Notes: generated from the sequence alone by a model not told the origin. A stretch of 64,000 nucleotides of DNA from Piromyces finnis (GCA_002104945.1 MCFH01000051.1:124001-188000); one strand, 5' to 3'; positions 16,826 to 27,523 are shown, numbered from the stretch's first letter. A program made the numbers and translations.

Positions 16826-17635
16826 TTATTCGGATTTAATTTCATTCTTAATTTCTTTTGCCTTCTTTTTAATGTCCTTACTAGCATCCTTAAGATCTCT
16901 TTCGATTTCATCTTTAAGTTCATTAAGTCTGGCTAAGGTTGGTAATGGAACCCAAAGACCGAAAATACCAAGGTAGTTGGTTTCATTTTCTGAAAATAAA
17001 ATAAAAGTAAATAAATAAAAACAGAATAGCATTAATATCAAATACTAATATTATAACTATATTTTAATATTAAAAAAAAAATTAATATATATACCTGGAA
17101 CACTAACAATAGAGAAGAACTTGTAATCCTGATTTTTTAAATAAAATACATATATAAAGGTAATTTGATAAGTATTATTTATTATTTTATATCGTGTTAC
17201 ACATAATATTAATGTTTACTTCTCTCTTATAAACAAGGGAGGTAATATTAGAAATTAATTTTCTTTCGAACCAAGATGAACCATTGCTATCATAAAAAAT
17301 TTTATTTTTTTAAATTAGTAAATCATTATTTTTGTATATTTTATTATATATTTTTTATATATGTGAATGAGAAATATTTTTCTATAAACTATTATTAATT
17401 GTTGTTAATTATTAATCTTTTGTGTTTATTTTCATTTATATTTAAATAAACTTTTTTTTTTTTAATATGTTATAGGTTATTTTCTAAATATTAATAAAAT
17501 TTTTTAAATTTATTATATTTACTCTTGCATTTTAGTTTCAATATATTTCTTGAAACTTTCTTCATCTGGATTTAAAGCAAAAGCAGTAGCTAAAGCAGCA
17601 ATTAAACCTAAGCAAACGTTGGCCTTGTTAACCAT
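16826..17635 (-). CDS. Small secreted protein of unknown function
   Basis: Four exons (17523-17635, 17220-17286, 17095-17128, 16826-16989) join in phase to 125 aa. The protein opens with a clear signal peptide, MVNKANVCLGLIAALATAFA, so it should enter the secretory pathway. The mature part begins LNPDEESFKKYIETKMQ. It has a central conserved-looking core (SSWFERKLISNITSLVYK, DYKFFSIVSVP, then YLGIFGLWVPLP) and ends in a Lys/Glu-rich amphipathic helix. There is no Cys framework, dockerin or retention signal. I do not recognise the family with confidence; the core loosely recalls small DUF4359-like proteins. The start is set by the signal peptide and the first intron position. Confidence 0.7.
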
Positions 17636-20041
17636 TCTGTTTTTTTTTTTTAAATGATAAATATATTAATAGTAAAAAAAGAAAATAATTTTAATTTCAA
17701 TCTCCATTATAAATTCTTATCATTTTATTTATTCTTTTATTATTATTTATTTAAGTCATTTTTATTTTTTACATATTTTTTTTAATTTATACTCATTCAT
17801 ATTATGTCTTTAAATCAGATTAAATCTTTATTTTTAATCTTATATTAATTTATGTTATTAAAAAGCTTAGAATAATAATTCAAAAACAACTTTTTTTTCT
17901 TCTTTATTTAATTCATTTATGAATTATATTTCTTCTAAATATAAATACTTACTTTAAATAAATTAATTTTAAAATTTATTTTTTTATTTTTAAAAAAAAA
18001 GATTTTTTTTATCAAAAACAAAAAAGTTATATTTAACCTTTATTCAAAGCTGAAACAAAATAAAAAAAAAATAACCTAAGAATATTGAATAAAGTCAAAT
18101 ATATAAATTTATTATAAATACATGATAATAAAAATATGAATATATTTTATATTTAATCAATTTTGTATATACAAATTCAAAATATTATATAATATTATAT
18201 ATATTTTAATAGAAATGAATATATTTTTATTATAACCAATAATAATCAAAATTTGTAGATTATATTAAAATCATCCATTTCCATAAAACATTATTGATTA
18301 ATATATTATAATATAAAATAATATATATAAATAAATATAAAAAAGTACATTATAAAATCGTTTTTTTTTTAGCCTTTTTTAAAGATCTAAAGATTTATAA
18401 TAATAAATTAATAAATAATATTTTATATAAACAAACAGACAAATAAAGAAAAAGTGTTGAGGTTAATAAATATTATTATAATTACATAATTCATTCTTTA
18501 TTTATTTCGTAGTAAAGCACTCATTATTTTTATTATTAAGCTTATCTAATATTTCTTTTTTTTTTTTTTTTATTATAAAAATATTAAAATCAAAATAATT
18601 ACTATATTCATATTCTTTAAAGAATTATTAAAAATTATGGAAAATATAATTAGGAATGTTTAAAAATAGATATTAAAAAAAAAAAAGAAACAATTCTATT
18701 AAAAAATAAAGGATAAAAAAGTTAACAGATTTATTTTTAAATATATATAAAATTTACATACCAAAATTAAAAAAAAAATGTATATTATCTTTTATAAAAT
18801 ATTACATTTTAAAAAAAATAAAGTAGCCTAAAATATTATAAACTTTTGTAAAATATGATATATTTACTAAATATGATTAATTCTATGTAGGGTAATAGTT
18901 AATATTTTTATTTTTTTTCTTAGTGTTTATGCAATTCAAAATTTCATTTTGGGTTAGATTAAAAATGAAGTTTCAAAAACATATTTAAAATTGTTTCAAA
19001 AGGCTTGATATTACTGTTATTACAATAATACGTAAATCAAAATGTATTCATTTATATGTTACACTAAATCCTTTAAAATTAATGTATATACATAATTAAA
19101 AATTAAATTAAAAATTATTATTAATATAATTAGTCTCATCTACTTGTTATTACATAATATATTAAAATTATAATAGTGAATTAATTCATAAATACAATAA
19201 TCTTCTTAGGTAAGGATGATCACCATATTTATTAATCAAAAATATTAATTAAAATATATTTTTAATTAAAGTTTTAACAATATTTTAAATGAAAATTTAA
19301 ACTGACTCACTATAAATATTGTTATTATTGTATATTATTTTTATTATTTTTAATATTAATAACCAAAAGAAAATAAATTAATTTTATATTAAAAAATGTC
19401 ATTATGAAATTAATAATCTATTGTCTTATATATTTACATTAATATTTTATGTATTATTCATAGTAAATAATTATTTATATTATAAAGCCACAAATTATAT
19501 AATAAGTGTAAATCTTTTATTGTATTAAAGACATCATATATTAACAAACTCTAAATAATATTAATTTAAATTAATAATTCTATTATTAATTTATTTATAA
19601 TTATAATAAAAATTAAAATTTCAAAAATGGATAAAAAAGACAAAAGAAATTAAAAGGAAAAGGGATATTAATTTATTTTTCATTTAATTATTCAATAATT
19701 AAAGTTTTTTTCTTTTTTTTCTCAACTTTAGACCAAAAATTTAGATTAATATTTTTCTATTATATATTAAAGTTAATATTATTAACCAAATAAATTATTG
19801 AAAAACTATAAATACCAAAAATATTTACTTTTTTTTTAATAAAAAAAATAATTATTTTATTTTATTAAAATAATCTTTATCAATAATAGACTTATTGAGT
19901 AAAGAGTATAATAATAAACATCTTTTTTTACTGTTATTTTTTATTTGTATAATTAATATAAATTAGAAGAACAATAAAAAAAAGAATTTAGAATAAAAAA
20001 AAATATAGACATACATATATATATAATATATATAAACCAAA
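17636..20041. other. AT-rich intergenic region upstream of the esterase
   Basis: No gene is seen. Several T and A runs occur. The promoter of the esterase must lie at the right end: a TATAAATA at about 19807 lies some 235 bp before the start codon, but in sequence this AT-rich it has little weight. Confidence 0.6.
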
Positions 20042-21658
20042 ATGAAAAATATCTACTTTAGTTTAGTTCTTTTAGTAGCCTCTTATGTTAGTGCTAGTGT
20101 CGCTAATCTCAAAGATGGTTGGTATTTCATTAAAAATCCTTCAACTGGAAAGTATCTTCAAGTTAGAGATGAAGAAGGAAAAAATGTTGCCAATATTGAA
20201 ATTGGCTCAGGACGTAAATCTGATGGACAAAAATGGAAATTAACTAATGTTGGTGATGGCTATGTCACATTAACCTCTGCTCTTGGTGAATATAATATTG
20301 ATATTGCTAATGGTGAAGATAAAAATGGAGCTAATGTTCAAATCTATGAAGCATATGGTGGTGATGCTCAACAATTTGTTATTATGACCACTTCTACAGA
20401 TAACGCCTATTCCATTGGAACTAAGGCAAGTTCAGGTGATAAGGTTATTGATATTGAAGGTGGATATAGTACTGATGGAACCAATGTTTGTCAATGGAAG
20501 AGTAACAGTGGACCAAATCAAGTCTGGATTTTTGAAAGTGCTGGATGTTGGGCTGAAGCATTAGGATATGAATGTTGTAGTACTTGTCAACCATCACAAT
20601 ATAAAGATGAAAGTGGTGAATGGGGTGTTGAAAATGGTGAATGGTGTGGTATTACCAATGACAATTGTTGTGCTCTTGGTTATCCATGTTGTCAATCAAC
20701 TTCTTCTGTAGTTTTCACTGATAACACTGGAAAATGGGGTATAGAAAATAATGATTGGTGTGAAATAAAAGAAAAACCAAAAACCACTACAACTAACTCT
20801 CCAGCTCCAGCTCCAACTTCTTCTGATAATAACAATGAACAAACATACAGTTTTGGATATGCTCTTAAAAACAAACCAGTTCCATCTAAGGGTTGTGGTA
20901 AGTCATTAAGTCTTCCAAAAACTGGATCATTTGAATTCAGTTGGTCTGGTGGTAGACGTACTGTTCGTATTGATATTCCAGATAACTATAATAACAACAA
21001 CCCATACCGTTTAATATTCGGTATGCACTGTATGGGTGGATGGGCCGGAGGTGTCCAACAAGAAGGATATTATGGTTTAAAGCCATTAGATACAGGAAAG
21101 ACAACAATTTTCGTTGCTCCAGAAGGTAATGGTAATCAAGCTCCATGGGGACAAGGTGATTACACTTTATTTGATGAACTTCTTAGTAAGTTAACTAATG
21201 ATCTTTGCATTGATACTTCCCGTGTCTTCTCTACTGGTTTCAGTTACGGTTCTATGTTTACTAATGGTCTTTCATGGAATCACCAAAAGGTTCTTCGTGG
21301 TGTTGCAGTTTATGAAACTGCTGAACGTAATATTTGGCTTCCAAAGAATACTGGTGAACCAATTGCTTGGATGGGTGTTCTCGGTTTTGATGATGGACTT
21401 TGTACTCCAGAAATGGGCCGTAATGCTCGTAATATTATCCTTAAGAATAATTCTGAAGGTGGTAAGGCTGTTAACGAACAAGCTCAAGAAGCTCAACGTA
21501 ATTCCAAGCATTTATGTTATGATTACAAGACTGTTGATCAACGTTTCCCAGTTCGTTGGTGTACTCAATCTGGAGGTCACATTTGGGATCACAAAGATCC
21601 AGGTTCCAACCAATCATGGGTTCCACAAGCTACTTGGGACTTTTTCACAAAGTTCTAG
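20042..21658 (+). CDS. Cellulosomal CE1-type (feruloyl/acetylxylan) esterase with ricin-B lectin and two dockerins
   Basis: This intronless gene encodes a 538-aa secreted esterase that likely removes ferulic acid or other esters from xylan. Residues 1-21 are a signal peptide. Residues ~22-170 form a ricin-B/CBM13-like beta-trefoil with three related segments (GWYFIKNPSTGKYL, DGYVTLTSALG, AYSIGTKASS, and closing Q-x-W motifs). Two Cys-rich fungal dockerin modules follow (about 175-210 and 213-246), each ending in a WG-x-EN-x-x-WC motif. After a Pro/Thr linker comes an alpha/beta-hydrolase of the LpqC/feruloyl-esterase type. Its GFSYG elbow places the nucleophile at Ser401 and GGHIWDH supplies His513. 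The acid is probably Asp450 or Asp451. Dockerins lock such enzymes to scaffoldin of the fungal cellulosome. The substrate is inferred from the family, not proven. A horizontal bacterial origin is often proposed for such catalytic domains and fits the lack of introns. Confidence 0.88.
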   Translation: MKNIYFSLVLLVASYVSASVANLKDGWYFIKNPSTGKYLQVRDEEGKNVANIEIGSGRKSDGQKWKLTNVGDGYVTLTSALGEYNIDIANGEDKNGANVQIYEAYGGDAQQFVIMTTSTDNAYSIGTKASSGDKVIDIEGGYSTDGTNVCQWKSNSGPNQVWIFESAGCWAEALGYECCSTCQPSQYKDESGEWGVENGEWCGITNDNCCALGYPCCQSTSSVVFTDNTGKWGIENNDWCEIKEKPKTTTTNSPAPAPTSSDNNNEQTYSFGYALKNKPVPSKGCGKSLSLPKTGSFEFSWSGGRRTVRIDIPDNYNNNNPYRLIFGMHCMGGWAGGVQQEGYYGLKPLDTGKTTIFVAPEGNGNQAPWGQGDYTLFDELLSKLTNDLCIDTSRVFSTGFSYGSMFTNGLSWNHQKVLRGVAVYETAERNIWLPKNTGEPIAWMGVLGFDDGLCTPEMGRNARNIILKNNSEGGKAVNEQAQEAQRNSKHLCYDYKTVDQRFPVRWCTQSGGHIWDHKDPGSNQSWVPQATWDFFTKF

Positions 21659-22076
21659 ATAATTAAAAATTTTATTTTTAATAATATAAAAATATATAAA
21701 AATATATAAAAATATATAAATATAAATGTAAAATATAAAATATAAAATAAATGTAAAATAAAAAATAATATATACAAAAATTATGTATTATTTAATAACG
21801 TCAAAAAAAAAAAATTGAAAAAACAAAAACGAAAAGCGATGAAAAGAATAAATAAATAAAAAAAAAAAAAATGATAAAATAATTTAATTATTAATGTGTA
21901 GTTTAAAAGATGTTTTTATTTTTATTTTTATCATTCAAAAGTCTTGTATATTTTTATTTTAGTAAAATTATATTTTTTAATATAAGTATATTATAGCATG
22001 ATGTTTATATATTTGATCAAATTTTTCTGTAATGAAAAATAAATAATGGTGTATACAACATAAATTTGATGTTCTT
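21659..22076. other. Esterase 3' flank before the LINE
   Basis: AT-rich 3' flank with tandem AAAATATATA-type repeats at about 21685-21770. I see no gene. Confidence 0.6.
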
Positions 22077-22090
22077 TTTATGAATAACAA
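22077..22090 (+). repeat. LINE target-site duplication, 5' copy
   Basis: TTTATGAATAACAA abuts the first base of the LINE and is repeated exactly after its poly(A) at 27803-27816. A 14-bp duplication is typical of target-primed reverse transcription. Confidence 0.93.
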
Positions 22091-22091
22091 T

Positions 22092-22338
22092 CCCTCTTGG
22101 GAACGTGCCTTCATTTATTTAATAAATGTAGTTTCTCAAGGGGGTCTACTCATGCTCATGGTACTGAGAGAGTAGAAAGAATTAAATCCAAGTATTGCGC
22201 AATGGATGCTTGGTGCCCTCTTAGGAATGTGCCTTCATTTATTTAATAAATGTAATTTCTCAAGGGGGTCTACTCATGCTCATGGTACTGAGAGAGTAGA
22301 AAGAATTAAATCCAAGCATTGCGCAATGGATGCTTGGT
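22092..22338 (+). repeat. Two tandem 124-bp monomers at the LINE 5' end
   Basis: Unit 1 (22092-22215) and unit 2 (22216-22338) are nearly identical. Each can fold into three stems as RNA. In unit 1, stem A pairs CCCTCTTG (22092-22099) with CAAGGGGG (22137-22144) and encloses a CATTTATT/AATAAATG hairpin. Stem B pairs CTACTC (22146-22151) with GAGTAG (22170-22175) around CTCA/TGAG. Stem C pairs CCAAGTAT (22188-22195) with ATGCTTGG (22206-22213). By analogy with rodent L1 monomers they may carry promoter function; an RNA role is equally possible. Confidence 0.85.
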
Positions 22339-22440
22339 TAGTCTTCAAGGGAAAATTATTAGGACTAAGCTCATGGTACTGAGCGATTAAAAAACATTTT
22401 ATTCATCAAATTTAAGTATTTGATGAATAAGTGAATGTTT
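22338..22440 (+). promoter_or_regulatory. Conserved hairpins in the LINE 5' UTR
   Basis: TTAGTC (22338-22343) pairs with GACTAA (22363-22368). A longer hairpin follows: AAACATT (22392-22398) with AATGTTT (22434-22440) outside, and a perfect 13-bp stem (22399-22411 with 22418-22430) inside. Both structures are kept in the older copy at 27957-28069, the first extended to 14 bp. Their role in RNA binding, translation or retrotransposition is unknown. Confidence 0.6.
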
Positions 22441-22981
22441 GATTTTTCAGGTAAGTTTGTATAGTATTTAATTAGAAGAGTAATACATTTTGTTGCTGTA
22501 TTTTTTCTTTTATTCATGTATTCATGTAGTACTACTCTTCTCTTGTAAGAATCCAATGTAGTCAACTTTAGCATTTGCATTGTACTTTTATATTCATGTA
22601 GCTATTGTTGTATTGTTTCTTGTAAGAGACTGATTCACTCTACATCATGTAAAAATACTATTCACAAGCTTTCTGGTGTCGACATTCTTGATTCAAATTT
22701 TTTACCAATTTAAATATTTAATGAAAAGTAAAGTCAAACAAGTTTAGTGTCAAAAAGCGAATCGAATTTACTAACAACAAACCAAAACTAGAATTTTTAA
22801 AGAAAATTTACAACTAGAATTCAAAAAAAGAAACTTTAAACAAAGCATCGTAACAATTTTTGTACTATCCAGTACTTTTAAGAAGAGAGAGAGAGACAGA
22901 TTTTTTTCCATATACGTTATATTTGTAATTTTTATTAGTATTTATTTTATATTCAATATTTTTTAATTAGAATTTATTATC

Positions 22982-25900
22982 ATGTCAGTCCTTTATATTA
23001 AAGATAAGAATTATATCAGACGTGGTACCCGGTCTTATGGTATCCCCTTAGATGATATTCGCTCCTTCTTTATCCGTGGTATTCGATCATGGTCAGTAAA
23101 TATGCTATGGGAAAAACTCGAGGTTATTCTAGAAGATAAATTTAATTCAGTTATTAGTGTTAAATATTTTCAGACTTTCAATGATCACTTTTTCTTAGTC
23201 AAGGTTCATGGTTCATCAAAAGATTGTATTAAAATCTTACACATGTTAAAGAAGAAACTTTCAGTTACCTCAATTTCCTTTTCAGCTCGTAGTAGAAGGA
23301 ATCACAAATACACTTTTTCCACTCTCAAACGTAAAATTTTAGTTTCTAATAAACATCAACATTCTATTCAACAATCATTTCAACAATCAGTTCAACAATC
23401 AGTTCAACAATCTCATCAACAATCCGATCTTCAACAAGATCTTCAACAGGATCTTCAACAAGTTTCCCATCATGAAAATATTCCAGATCTACAGCAAACA
23501 CAATTTCAATCTCAACATTCAACAATTAATTCTAATAGTTCTATCAACTCTGATAACAGTTCAATAGTTGATAGTTCTTCAGTTTCACAGCCATCTAGTA
23601 ATAGTTCTACTTATTCCTCTGATGCATCATCCATTAATAACGATGACTTTAATAATAATAATAATAGCAACGATTCTTCCTCATCCAACAAGCCTGATAA
23701 CTTTTCTTTTTGTCTTAGTTGGAACACCAATGGGTGGAATCACGAAAAGAGAGATAGTATTAGCTATTTCACAGCTATTTTCAAACCATTATTTTTATGT
23801 TTCCAAGAAACTGGTAATGGTTCTGGATCGAATACAAATTATCCTTGTCGTGTTACTTTGCGAAACTATAGACACTTTTTCAAGAAAGCTGACGAATCAG
23901 TTCCGGGAATGAGAGGTTTATATTTAGGTTTTCACAATTCATGTCAAGCCTCACTTGAAAACTTCTCTGGAAAGTATATTATTTCTATTTATACTTTTAG
24001 TCTCTGGAATAGATTCAAATGCTCGATTGGAAATGTTTATATGCCTCATAGTCATCACAACATCTATGTTGATCATGCAAAGTTAGAAGTTCGCTTGTGG
24101 TTACAAACTCATTCATCCCATCCATCGATTCTTGTTGGTGATTTTAATATGTCTAAAGTAAAATTATCCAACTGGTTATCAACTAATGGATTAGGAGATT
24201 GGGAAATTCTTCCGCTTAGAGGGTCTACTATCTCTTGGACTCGAGGTGATCAATCTTCCGACATTGACCATGCTCTTATCAATTCGAAGATGAAAGATCT
24301 TATTCACTCAGGATCATTTATAAATAATTTTTATCCTGTATCAGACCATAAGCCACTTCTTATTAATGGTAAAATTATTCCTATGGAAGATTTTTCTAAT
24401 GACTTTAATGTTCCTAAGAAAATTCTGAAATGGAATAGATTAAAATGTATTGAGGAAAAGGAATCTATTCTCAGTCATAATAAATTCCAAATACTTTCAG
24501 CAAAATTCAACGATCCTAATGTTTCTACAGATGAACTTTCCAAAGAGTTTACTTCAACTGCTTTTTCAATTGCAGACGAGCTCAGTATTACCTCAGCAAA
24601 TAATGTTATAAAGTCTTCATTTCATATTTCACAACAAATTTTTAATCTCCAAAAAATCAAAATGAAGTTGTATAAGAGATTTAAAAAAGAAAGAATTTAT
24701 GATATAGATGAATTTATTAAAAGAATTAAAATCTACCGTAAGCTCATTGATTACATCCACAAAAGATGTAATGAATTTAGGAAACAAGAATATCTTCATT
24801 GGATTAAAACAGGATGTGAGTATATGAAGAGTCATAATCCTAAGAAGGCCTGGAAATGGATCAAGAAAACTGCAAAAATTGGAAAAGATTCTTTCTTTAT
24901 TGCTCAACCAATTAAAAACAAAAATGGAGAATTAGTTGTTGCTACGGAAGAACAACTAGATGTGTGGAATGATCATTTCGAAAAGCTTGCATCAGATCCA
25001 AGTGGTGTAAGTCTTGATTTGGAGCATTGGTATGAAGAACCAACGAATAAACGTTTTTCACTCCCTATGCTTGATGAATGGGATATCAACCAAGATATTA
25101 GTATTGATGAAGTCAAGTCAGCTATCCTCTCTACTCCGAATTATAAAGCATCAGGTCCGGATGGTATTCCAATTGAATTTTACAAAGCATTAATTCCATC
25201 AAGTAATGATTCTAATAATGCTACAGATAATAATTCTTCCGGTAATACCACTTCAGATAATGATGCTTATGGTTTAAATTTTATTCTTAAATTATTCAAC
25301 CGTATTTGGGATGGAGACTTCCCCAACTCATGGAATGAATCCAGTATTGTTTCTATTCCTAAGAAGGGAGATTTGACAGATTGTGATAACTATCGAGGTA
25401 TATCACTTATCAATAATGGTATTAAGTTGATTTCCAAAATTGTCACCACTAGAATCTCAGAATATGGTCTAAAGAATAATTTCATTAGACCTGAACAATT
25501 TGGTTTTCGAAAAAAGGAAGAAAGTATCAGTCTTTTCATTTCAATCCAAGAAATATGCCGTAGACGTCAATTAGATAATAAAGAGACATATTTGGCCTTT
25601 TTAGATCTCAGGAAAGCATACGATTCAGTCCCAATCGGTAATATTCTCCATAAATTAGATTGTTTAGGAATCCGAGGTAAGAGTCTACAATTTATCAAAA
25701 ATTTATATTTAACATCTAAGGCTAATGTCAAATTAGATGGACAATTCTCGAAATCTTTTGATGTGAAGAAAGGAGTCCGTCAAGGTTGCCCACTTTCGCC
25801 TATTCTTTTTAATCTCTTTATTAATGATATATTTAGAGAGTGCGAAGATCTAGGAGTCAGTTTAGGTGACACTCGATGCTGTGGTGGACTTTTTGCAGAT

Positions 25901-27523
25901 GATATAGTTATTTGTGCTCCAACAAGAGGATGCTTAAAAAAGATGCTTAGAAGAGTTAATGAATGGGCACTGTATAATGAAATGGAATTTGGTATCCAGA
26001 AATGTTCAACGATGGTGATTCGTCCTGAATCAATAGAAAATCAGAACAAGAGAGATCCAACATTTTACTTAGCAGGACAACCCATTCCAACTACTGATTG
26101 TTATACTTATCTTGGTGTTCCATTTGATAAGAATCTGTCCCTTAAACCAGTAATTAAAGCTCTTAATAACAAGGTTTTGAAAGGGCTTTTCTCAGTCAGT
26201 AAATTCTTAAGAAATCCTAATATTCCTATTCCTTTCAAAAAACTAGTACTTAACTCACAAGTGATTAGCAGAGTTTCATACTTTGCACCATTACTTGGAT
26301 CCAACAAAGCTAGGTCTAGGATTGCTCAGAAGCATGTTAACAAAGGAATACGATGGGTTGCCGGAGTTCATAAAGCTGTATCGTTTATATCTTTATACTC
26401 TATCTCAAAAGATTTGAATATTCCTCCATTGTCAGCCAAATGTGCGTTAGCTCAGGTTAGATGTTTTAACAAATGGAAAAACTCAAATTGTATTATCTCA
26501 CACCTTGTCAATTACATTCCTAAATTTAGAAAATACACGTGGTGCAAATCAAGTAGGACACTTGAAAAAAAACTAAAGAAGCATGGAGATGTTAAAGCAG
26601 TTAAAAACTTTTATTGGAAAGATCTCAAAGGGAATTCAATCAAAGCGCAATATTATGATGATAATAAATTTATTGAAACTAAAGATTTTATTAAATTATG
26701 TTATGAGTACCCAGAGTTTGCCTATGGCTTCTACTGGCTATTGAAAGCAAGAAGCGGATACAAGTTGGATGCTAGAGTTGCCAAAGCTGCCAAATTTGTT
26801 GATCCAGTTTGTCCTAACTACTGTCCATGTTGCAAGTGTGGAGATCAAAGTATTAAACATTGGTTATTAGATTGTCCAACATTTAGAGATATCCGTATTA
26901 AACATTATGATTCTATAGTCCAGCTATTAAATTTTTTCAGTCAACGTAATTCCAATAGTCCTATCAATAATAATGAAATTGATAATATCAGTAGAGATAG
27001 TAATAACATTAATAGTAATAGTAACAATAGTAGTAATAACAATAGTAATAGTAACAATAGTAATAGTAACAATAGTAATAATAACAATAGTAGTAATAGA
27101 AATAATAATATTAGTAATGATAGCAATAGTGAAGATAATAATTCTAATTTAGATAGTAATTTAGTTAATGATAGTAATAGTTCTAATAATCCGGTGAATA
27201 TTAATGTGTATGATTATTCTAGTGTGTGCAGTAAAATATTTAAATTCCTTCTTGGGGGAAGAAGTTTTAACAATATTAATTACAATTCAAGGGAATGGAA
27301 AGAACTTTGTAAGCGTCAGATTCAATCTGGTACTAATGAAGGAACACCATTCTTGACGGTAACCGCGGAACTTCTAACCAAAATCATGCCTTTTGCTATT
27401 GGCCAGCAATGGTCAATGTTCAAAAGGTTTGAAGCAACATCCAAGAGCGTCAATGCTGAAGAAACAGTAAGACAGGCCAGGAGGGCCAGCGCAACCAATG
27501 GAGATCATAATTTTGTTCCATGA
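22982..27523 (+). CDS. LINE polyprotein: APE endonuclease and reverse transcriptase
   Basis: The single 1513-aa ORF encodes the machinery for target-primed reverse transcription. Residues ~1-115 form a short basic N-terminal domain I do not recognise, followed by a Gln- then Ser/Asn-rich linker. An APE-type endonuclease (~241-460) shows its motif residues: Asn248 in SWNTNG, Glu276 in QET, Asp387 and Asn389 in GDFN, and Asp455/His456 in SDH. The reverse transcriptase (~690-1000) has KASGPDGIP, LDLRKAYDSV, KGVRQGCPLSPILFN and the catalytic FADD (Phe971-Asp974). A zinc knuckle C-x2-C-x6-H-x4-C spans Cys1283-Cys1298. An Asn/Ser-rich stretch (~1323-1405) precedes the C-terminus. No separate ORF1 is present, so the N-terminal domain may take the RNA-binding role. 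All catalytic motifs are intact. Confidence 0.95.
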   Translation: MSVLYIKDKNYIRRGTRSYGIPLDDIRSFFIRGIRSWSVNMLWEKLEVILEDKFNSVISVKYFQTFNDHFFLVKVHGSSKDCIKILHMLKKKLSVTSISFSARSRRNHKYTFSTLKRKILVSNKHQHSIQQSFQQSVQQSVQQSHQQSDLQQDLQQDLQQVSHHENIPDLQQTQFQSQHSTINSNSSINSDNSSIVDSSSVSQPSSNSSTYSSDASSINNDDFNNNNNSNDSSSSNKPDNFSFCLSWNTNGWNHEKRDSISYFTAIFKPLFLCFQETGNGSGSNTNYPCRVTLRNYRHFFKKADESVPGMRGLYLGFHNSCQASLENFSGKYIISIYTFSLWNRFKCSIGNVYMPHSHHNIYVDHAKLEVRLWLQTHSSHPSILVGDFNMSKVKLSNWLSTNGLGDWEILPLRGSTISWTRGDQSSDIDHALINSKMKDLIHSGSFINNFYPVSDHKPLLINGKIIPMEDFSNDFNVPKKILKWNRLKCIEEKESILSHNKFQILSAKFNDPNVSTDELSKEFTSTAFSIADELSITSANNVIKSSFHISQQIFNLQKIKMKLYKRFKKERIYDIDEFIKRIKIYRKLIDYIHKRCNEFRKQEYLHWIKTGCEYMKSHNPKKAWKWIKKTAKIGKDSFFIAQPIKNKNGELVVATEEQLDVWNDHFEKLASDPSGVSLDLEHWYEEPTNKRFSLPMLDEWDINQDISIDEVKSAILSTPNYKASGPDGIPIEFYKALIPSSNDSNNATDNNSSGNTTSDNDAYGLNFILKLFNRIWDGDFPNSWNESSIVSIPKKGDLTDCDNYRGISLINNGIKLISKIVTTRISEYGLKNNFIRPEQFGFRKKEESISLFISIQEICRRRQLDNKETYLAFLDLRKAYDSVPIGNILHKLDCLGIRGKSLQFIKNLYLTSKANVKLDGQFSKSFDVKKGVRQGCPLSPILFNLFINDIFRECEDLGVSLGDTRCCGGLFADDIVICAPTRGCLKKMLRRVNEWALYNEMEFGIQKCSTMVIRPESIENQNKRDPTFYLAGQPIPTTDCYTYLGVPFDKNLSLKPVIKALNNKVLKGLFSVSKFLRNPNIPIPFKKLVLNSQVISRVSYFAPLLGSNKARSRIAQKHVNKGIRWVAGVHKAVSFISLYSISKDLNIPPLSAKCALAQVRCFNKWKNSNCIISHLVNYIPKFRKYTWCKSSRTLEKKLKKHGDVKAVKNFYWKDLKGNSIKAQYYDDNKFIETKDFIKLCYEYPEFAYGFYWLLKARSGYKLDARVAKAAKFVDPVCPNYCPCCKCGDQSIKHWLLDCPTFRDIRIKHYDSIVQLLNFFSQRNSNSPINNNEIDNISRDSNNINSNSNNSSNNNSNSNNSNSNNSNNNNSSNRNNNISNDSNSEDNNSNLDSNLVNDSNSSNNPVNINVYDYSSVCSKIFKFLLGGRSFNNINYNSREWKELCKRQIQSGTNEGTPFLTVTAELLTKIMPFAIGQQWSMFKRFEATSKSVNAEETVRQARRASATNGDHNFVP

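Noticed and set aside
22146-22175. Hammerhead ribozyme core in the LINE monomer
   Set aside because: CTGAGAGAG resembles part of the core but lacks CUGANGA, and no matching GAAA segment and cleavage site are arranged correctly.
26941-27126. Poly-Leu frame on the minus strand
   Set aside because: Complement of the Asn/Ser-rich segment of the LINE ORF.
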